Part shown: positions 59,235 to 64,000 of the stretch, piece by piece
Layout of the letters: each line of letters starts with the position of its first letter
Position numbering within the stretch: position 1 is the stretch's first letter
NCBI GenBank assembly: GCA_031082125.1
Contig: JAVHLM010000009.1
Location: 152,372 to 216,371, forward strand
DNA length: 64,000 nucleotides
Direction: 5' to 3'
Source: Candidatus Eremiobacterota bacterium
GTDB lineage: Bacteria; Vulcanimicrobiota; CADAWZ01; Ess09-12
Program-made: the position numbers and the translations under genes
Notes under the pieces: generated by a model
Databases searched by the model: none
Told to the model about the DNA's origin: nothing
Seen by the model: the letters and a program-made list of their open reading frames with translations, nothing else

Positions 59235-60809
59235 TTACTCCCGCTTGGAAGAAGGCGGACGCGGACTTGGTAAGTCCCTGGTGACATTGATAACCGCCTC
59301 GGCACCTGCCTGCCGGAATTCAGAGCTCATATACCCGCTCGAAGGCACATCAACCTGCACATGGAGAATGGATTTTTCCCCGTCTTTTTCCAGGGCATAG
59401 CCGACAGGGCGATGAACCAGCTCCTTGCTGCCGGACGACATCTTCTCAACCTTGATTCCCTTCACGGCCCCCCAGCCTTCGGGCAGAGGAGCGGCCACCA
59501 TGGCGCGGTCATTGAACAAGGTCTTATCTTTCGAGAGGTCTGCATGATAGGTATCGGAATAAGTGCTTTTAAGCTGCAGGTTGCTGAGTGCCGCCCTTAT
59601 CTGGAGCGTTCTGTCATCGATCTGCTTCACAGATATGGTAAAAGGCTGCCCGGTGAAGGCCTCGCAGAGAACCATTGAAGGATCGCCGAAAAGAACCCGC
59701 GAAGCCGTGCCTTTGAGCATGATGTCCGCCGGCGCCCACCGGGGAGAAGGCATTCCGCCCTTCAGCCTCTCAAAGCGGGGCAGCTTTCCCCCCGCCCCTA
59801 TGACCACTCCATCGTAAGTATATTTCATCATGTCACCAAGGGATGCTCCGCTATAGCAAAGATACTCCATCTCCTGGTAAACCGGTATTCCATGATCGGG
59901 GTGAAGGGCGGCGCAATATGCCACCGCCGAGTTGCCTAATATCCCGAAAGCAAACGAGGTCCCCGGATCAACGGAATGCTCCTTCACCTTCCCGCTGGCA
60001 TTGAACAATTCGAACCACTTTCCCGTGACGCCCGTGTAACAGGCTCCATTGAACACCGCGCATGGCGAGAGCTTTAATTGCCTGGCGTAAGGCCCGTTGA
60101 GGCAGTCAACGATTCTGTCTGGATACCCGTGGCCGCCAAAATGCACAATGCCCGAACCGTCCATGGATAGAAGACGCTCTTTTGAAAAGCCCTGAATGCC
60201 GTGTGATATGGTGTACACCGGGAACTGCCCCGTCAGCACCGGGATCATGAAGCTTCCCTTCTGCTTCTGAAATCCCGTCTTTCCCATCATAGTATTGGGC
60301 CCAAGATTGTCCACCGCCTGCAGGGGCAGCTTAAGCCTGCCCTCAACTGCTTCCCTGATTCTCGTTAAAAACAGCAGCACCTTTTCCGGCGACTCACCGG
60401 TGATGAAACCGGTGCGGACATCTGCAAAGGGGTCTTCATCGAGCTCAGCAATCATCGTGAGCCATGCCCAGGCAAAGTTCACATCGAGCTCTTCCGGCTT
60501 CAGAAAGACCATGGCATAGCGCGGCTTATGCCTGGTGAGAATGGATTCCGCCGAAGAGATATCTTCCGGCGTGAAAGTCTCGGTGAGTGCGTTCCGGTGA
60601 AGGTCCTGCGCCACGGTGAGCGCATCAATATAATCCTTTGAGGCATCCTGCGATGCCATGATCAGGTATGAACCTTCTGCAGCCAGCTTTACGGGGAAGC
60701 TCCCCGTCATGCCGCCTTTTTCGCCTCTTCCGCAGGCTGTCACTCCGAAGAGAGAAAAGACAAGAAGCAGCAGGACGGCAGCTGACCTTGCTCTGCTTTT
60801 CCTCTCCAT
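59235..60809 (-). CDS. clan-CD (C25-like) peptidase lipoprotein
   Basis: A 524-residue protein from ATG 60809 with GGAGG five bases upstream. The signal peptide ends in LFGVTAC, a lipobox. The body has HFGGHGYPDRIVDCLNG with H227 and CAVFNGACYTGVTG with C257, the His-Cys dyad spacing of gingipain/caspase-fold peptidases. Later segments (VAYCAALHPDHGI, ASRVLFGDPSMVL) match the C25 region near the end of that fold. It should sit in the envelope. Substrate and activity are not known. Confidence 0.78.
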   Translation of the reverse strand: MERKSRARSAAVLLLLVFSLFGVTACGRGEKGGMTGSFPVKLAAEGSYLIMASQDASKDYIDALTVAQDLHRNALTETFTPEDISSAESILTRHKPRYAMVFLKPEELDVNFAWAWLTMIAELDEDPFADVRTGFITGESPEKVLLFLTRIREAVEGRLKLPLQAVDNLGPNTMMGKTGFQKQKGSFMIPVLTGQFPVYTISHGIQGFSKERLLSMDGSGIVHFGGHGYPDRIVDCLNGPYARQLKLSPCAVFNGACYTGVTGKWFELFNASGKVKEHSVDPGTSFAFGILGNSAVAYCAALHPDHGIPVYQEMEYLCYSGASLGDMMKYTYDGVVIGAGGKLPRFERLKGGMPSPRWAPADIMLKGTASRVLFGDPSMVLCEAFTGQPFTISVKQIDDRTLQIRAALSNLQLKSTYSDTYHADLSKDKTLFNDRAMVAAPLPEGWGAVKGIKVEKMSSGSKELVHRPVGYALEKDGEKSILHVQVDVPSSGYMSSEFRQAGAEAVINVTRDLPSPRPPSSKRE

Positions 60810-60922
60810 GCGGCCCTCCGTCAAGACATATGCTGGTCACCACTTTCTTGGAAAAGGTAAATTATCCTGCAAAGTCAAATTATCATAGACAGGCAAATTT
60901 TATGCATGGAGGATAAAGAACT

Positions 60923-61864
60923 ATGAAAACCCCGCTCACCTTTGTCATTGCGGCAATAATACTTTTGACGGCGATGCAGCCGGCACTTGCCGCAGGGATC
61001 GCTGCCGCCCCCGGGGACCTCACTGCCAGGACCTACAGCGCCCCTGAAATATTCGGCGCCATCAAGGCAGGCAGCCTCGCAAAGGTAAAATCGATTGTGG
61101 AAGACAATCCCGGCGCCATCACAATGAGAGAACCGAAGCATGGCCTTACGCCTCTCCACATTGCGGTACTCATGGGGCAGACCAAGATAGCCTCTTACCT
61201 CATAGGGAAAAATGCCCCTATAAATGCCAAGGATGAGCTCCTTGTGACCCCGCTTCATATTGCAGCCTGGAACGGCAACCTGGAGATCGTGAAGCTGCTT
61301 GAGCATCACAAGGCGGGCATCAATGCGGAGACAGTCTTCTGCTGGACCCCCCTCCATTATGCCGATGCTTATAAACAGAAGGACGTGGCGGAATTCCTGG
61401 AGGAAAAAGGGGGCAAAAAAGGCGAGGACAAGAGGATATGGGAGAACCCCATCACCCCGCGGCGCATCGTGCAGCTGAAATGGAAAAAAGAGGTCTGGGA
61501 TGTAAGCCTCATTGACGGCAAGCTCACTCTTGAATTCCCGAAGTCCAAAAATGACAAATCATACTTCATAGACAACGCCGTGAATTATTTCAAGACTGCC
61601 ATTACCGCCGACGGACCCTACGTGGTGTACAAAACAGGGAGCGACGTGCTTTACTACCACATGAGCATGAAGAAATCCCCGAAAAAGGGGAAAGTGGTGA
61701 GATGTGACGTGGTAGCGGCAGGAGTCACTGCAGGAAAGACAGGCGTCAACCTCTACCTGGTGAACCCCTCTCACAAGCTCACCAAGTACTGGATAGACGG
61801 CAGCGGCGTGAAGGTCAGATGGGAGCGCCACATCCTTTACAATGAAAGCGGTTTCATGAACTGA
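60923..61864 (+). CDS. secreted ankyrin-repeat protein
   Basis: A 313-residue protein with a Sec signal (cleavage near PALAA). Residues 50-155 form about four ankyrin repeats (LTPLHIAVLMGQTKIASYL, VTPLHIAAWNGNLEIVKLL). The C-terminal half is a beta-rich region not assigned to a family. GGAGG precedes the ATG. Secreted ankyrin proteins act in the envelope or outside the cell; the target is unknown. Confidence 0.85.
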   Translation: MKTPLTFVIAAIILLTAMQPALAAGIAAAPGDLTARTYSAPEIFGAIKAGSLAKVKSIVEDNPGAITMREPKHGLTPLHIAVLMGQTKIASYLIGKNAPINAKDELLVTPLHIAAWNGNLEIVKLLEHHKAGINAETVFCWTPLHYADAYKQKDVAEFLEEKGGKKGEDKRIWENPITPRRIVQLKWKKEVWDVSLIDGKLTLEFPKSKNDKSYFIDNAVNYFKTAITADGPYVVYKTGSDVLYYHMSMKKSPKKGKVVRCDVVAAGVTAGKTGVNLYLVNPSHKLTKYWIDGSGVKVRWERHILYNESGFMN

Positions 61865-61886
61865 CACCAGACGAGAGGGAGAGTGC

Positions 61887-63806
61887 CTAAAAATTATATG
61901 ACGATTCCAGCAGGAAAAGGCTGCCTTTCCAGTCGTTGGTTGAAGAGAAGGCGCCTCCGTAATTCGAGGGGGAGCTGTCGGCAAAATTGAAAAAGTGCAT
62001 GTGCGCAGAAAACTTGAGAGTGTCGTCATTGTCAAAGACGATGCCAGCTTTGGGGATGGTGCACTTCTGGCTGAAACGGTAATTCAAGTCGTTCTGGAAC
62101 CAGTGCCCCGAGGTGGTGACCTCGCGCATTCCCAGGACAAACTCCACATGCTTGATGAACTCTATATCCATCCAGAGCGAAAGGTTGTCAACGGTCTTGT
62201 CGTAGCTCCGGCCAAGGGCATCGGTCCCCCTCTGGAGGCGAAGATTTTCATAATAGCCGCCGAACTCGATTTCAGTGGTTTTAAAGGGGAAGCGGCGGAA
62301 CTTGAAGCAGAACTCGGGAGCAAAGATATTCACTGTCCCCTTCACGCTGTTGTTGACCCATTTCGTCCCCCCCGCGGGGAATATGTAGTCATTGACGGCA
62401 AAATGGTCGTAGCCGTCCTGGGAGCTGATGTTGATGTTTCCGTCAATCTGGCTTAGCGACGCCACATGAAGGGCCACCATGTTCTTTCCTTTTTTCAAGT
62501 CCTTAGGGTTGTCGGCCCAGTTGTACTTCAGCTCGTAGCGCATGCCCTCGTAATTCGAGGGGTAGACAGCCTTCTTGGTGTGCACGAGAGGCTCGTAGTC
62601 GGGATCGAGGTACTGGTAGCGCAGATCGGCCGTGAGCCTGTCATTCAGGAACTTCCCCCTGAGCCCCAGCAGTGTAGCGCTTCCAGGAAAGACTATTCCC
62701 GCCCTTGCGCCGTCTTCATGGTACCTGCTTGAGGTAAGAGCGCCGTAGAGGCCGAATGAGGGAGAGATGTCGTACTCGCCCTCGGCGCCCAGAAGGCTCT
62801 CCTGGCTGCTTGAAGGAATGGCCGGCGGACCCTCGGGTCTCAGCATGTTCCTGCGGGAGGTGATGAACGAAGCTGCGCCGCGGACTTTTCCCTTCGCATA
62901 GCCGGCCCTCACCCCATGATAGTCATATTCCCTGTTGAGTGTCGTGGGCATTTCAAAATTCTTGAGGGAAAAGACCTCATAATTGAAGGCGCCGGCCTCG
63001 CCCGACCACTTGAGGCCATAGCCGGGCATTCGATCCAGCGGTATTGCCTCGGAGAAAAGGGCATCCTGTTTCTTCCAATGCCCCAGGACGCTCAACTGGG
63101 AGATGGGGGTCCTGAAAAGAAACTGGTCCATGGCGAGGTACTTGTTATAGGGCTTGCCCATCGTGGGATAGAGCTCCCCCGCCTCGACGGTCCACCGGCT
63201 TCTTTCCCCTTTCCCCTCCAGGTAAAGGCGTGAAAGGTTGGCGAAGAATCCCGGGATAGGAATCGAGGGGATGCCGGGTATCCCGGGAACCGCAGAGGTA
63301 AATGCGGTATTGGGAGCCATCACGCCGTATGAGCGGGCAAGCCTGTTCATCGGAGTGCCTGGTACCGAAGAGCCATTGTCGGTGTCGGCCATGGTGTAGA
63401 GCCTTACCGAAGCTCCTCCCGTGAGGGACTGCGTGCACCGGGCATCAAAGGAAAGCCATGTGTTGGAGGTAAAGGCGCTTCCCCCGGCAATCGGAAAGCC
63501 GAAGTTCCTGGTGAGGAGGGTGTCGTTCTGGAGCTCGAAACGGCGGTAAAGCCCCGCCTCGTATATGGTCATATCAAAGGAAGTGGCAAGCTCGGCGCCG
63601 GGGCCTGAGATTCCATTGGACGCGTAAATATTATGATGCTTTACCGTGCATTTAACCCTGTCGCTGTCATTTTTCAGTTCCCCGATCACCTTGCTGAGGC
63701 CTCTTTTCTCGCTTTCCTTCCCCTCAGCAGGCATGGGAAACGATGCAAGAAGGCACGTGAGTGCGGCGATGACGAGGCAGAAAAACACTCTCCCATGATT
63801 TTTCAT
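61887..63806 (-). CDS. outer-membrane porin-like beta barrel
   Basis: A 639-residue protein from ATG 63806 with AAGGA before it. The Sec signal ends near MPAEG. The body is a long series of amphipathic strands with strong aromatic belts (RYQYLDPDYEPLVHT, NINISSQDGYDHFAVNDYIF, HVEFVLGMREVTTSGHW), and the last residue is Phe, as in outer-membrane barrels. The strand number suggests a large porin or carbohydrate-type channel. Along with 25156-25947 it is the main evidence for a two-membrane cell. The substrate is unknown. Confidence 0.82.
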   Translation of the reverse strand: MKNHGRVFFCLVIAALTCLLASFPMPAEGKESEKRGLSKVIGELKNDSDRVKCTVKHHNIYASNGISGPGAELATSFDMTIYEAGLYRRFELQNDTLLTRNFGFPIAGGSAFTSNTWLSFDARCTQSLTGGASVRLYTMADTDNGSSVPGTPMNRLARSYGVMAPNTAFTSAVPGIPGIPSIPIPGFFANLSRLYLEGKGERSRWTVEAGELYPTMGKPYNKYLAMDQFLFRTPISQLSVLGHWKKQDALFSEAIPLDRMPGYGLKWSGEAGAFNYEVFSLKNFEMPTTLNREYDYHGVRAGYAKGKVRGAASFITSRRNMLRPEGPPAIPSSSQESLLGAEGEYDISPSFGLYGALTSSRYHEDGARAGIVFPGSATLLGLRGKFLNDRLTADLRYQYLDPDYEPLVHTKKAVYPSNYEGMRYELKYNWADNPKDLKKGKNMVALHVASLSQIDGNINISSQDGYDHFAVNDYIFPAGGTKWVNNSVKGTVNIFAPEFCFKFRRFPFKTTEIEFGGYYENLRLQRGTDALGRSYDKTVDNLSLWMDIEFIKHVEFVLGMREVTTSGHWFQNDLNYRFSQKCTIPKAGIVFDNDDTLKFSAHMHFFNFADSSPSNYGGAFSSTNDWKGSLFLLESSYNF

Positions 63807-64000
63807 AAATTCCTTCAATTCTCTGAAAAGCAGCACTTCCCTCCCTGCCTTGAAATGCTCTCCCGGGGACTGCTGGCAGAACTGGAACATGGCTCTCTGC
63901 CATATTGCTCCGCCGCCCCCTTCTCCTGACCAGTGACAGGGATATGGAGACCCCTGCACAATGAAATGCAATCTGTCAGCTTTGCTCCAAGCGCCTACTT
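63807..64000 (-). other. upstream end of the window
   Basis: About 190 bases upstream of the barrel gene. It may carry that gene's promoter, but I see no clear -35/-10 pair, and no other gene is supported. Confidence 0.4.

Overview
This is a GC-rich, gene-dense window from a bacterium that appears to have two membranes. The evidence for an outer membrane is two beta-barrel proteins (25156-25947, 61887-63806) and several lipobox-type signal peptides. It also carries type IV pilus or type II secretion parts, three Hanks-type Ser/Thr kinases, large TPR and ankyrin proteins and many PEGA, pilin and PilZ modules. That mix fits an uncultivated, predatory or multicellular-style lineage such as Candidatus Eremiobacterota/Xenobia or a relative. 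The phylum is inferred from gene style only; there is no rRNA or ribosomal marker gene here. No tRNA, rRNA or CRISPR array was seen.

Layout. 0-2 kb: dihydropyrimidine dehydrogenase pair preT (partial)-preA. 2-8.1 kb: two membrane-anchored TPR proteins, a tandem PilZ protein and an acyl-CoA-synthetase-like enzyme. 8.1-10.2 kb: ABC-2 exporter behind a possible leader peptide and hairpin terminator. 10.2-14 kb: ornithine cyclodeaminase-like enzyme, unknown proteins and a DUF4143 ATPase with a palindromic promoter. 14.1-16.7 kb: an R-S-ExE ADP-ribosyltransferase with a coupled small gene and a fucose-isomerase-like protein. 16.7-24.3 kb: GAF-GAF-HD-GYP, PH-like membrane protein, pilM, pilB, response regulator, Cys-rich PAS kinase and CAP lipoprotein. 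24.4-28.8 kb: secreted protein, outer-membrane barrel, HEXXH protein with a zinc-ribbon neighbour, and a sirtuin. 28.8-41.6 kb is accessory: SGNH hydrolase, MazEF, DUF4160/DUF2442, a histidine-kinase remnant flanked by repeats, clostripain protease, yellow/MRJP lipoprotein, arginine-deiminase-fold enzyme, HNH nuclease, AbrB with a broken PIN toxin, a cas10 remnant and a GIY-YIG protein. 41.6-52.4 kb: 5'-nucleotidase, stalk-domain protein, kinase-ankyrin fusion, sugar porter, kinase-pilin fusion and a GlcD-like oxidase. 52.5-64 kb: prepilins and pilC, a PilX-like protein with a kinase, a PIG-V-like mannosyltransferase, a clan-CD peptidase lipoprotein, an ankyrin protein and an outer-membrane barrel.

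How they work together. pilM/pilB (19.4-22.1 kb) and the prepilins/pilC (52.5-54.7 kb) probably build one envelope machine, with HD-GYP, PilZ, CheY and kinases as regulators. Four enzymes without Sec signals (ADP-ribosyltransferase, clostripain, deiminase, 5'-nucleotidase) begin with similar short Pro-rich leaders. They may form a group of effectors exported by a shared route; this is inference.
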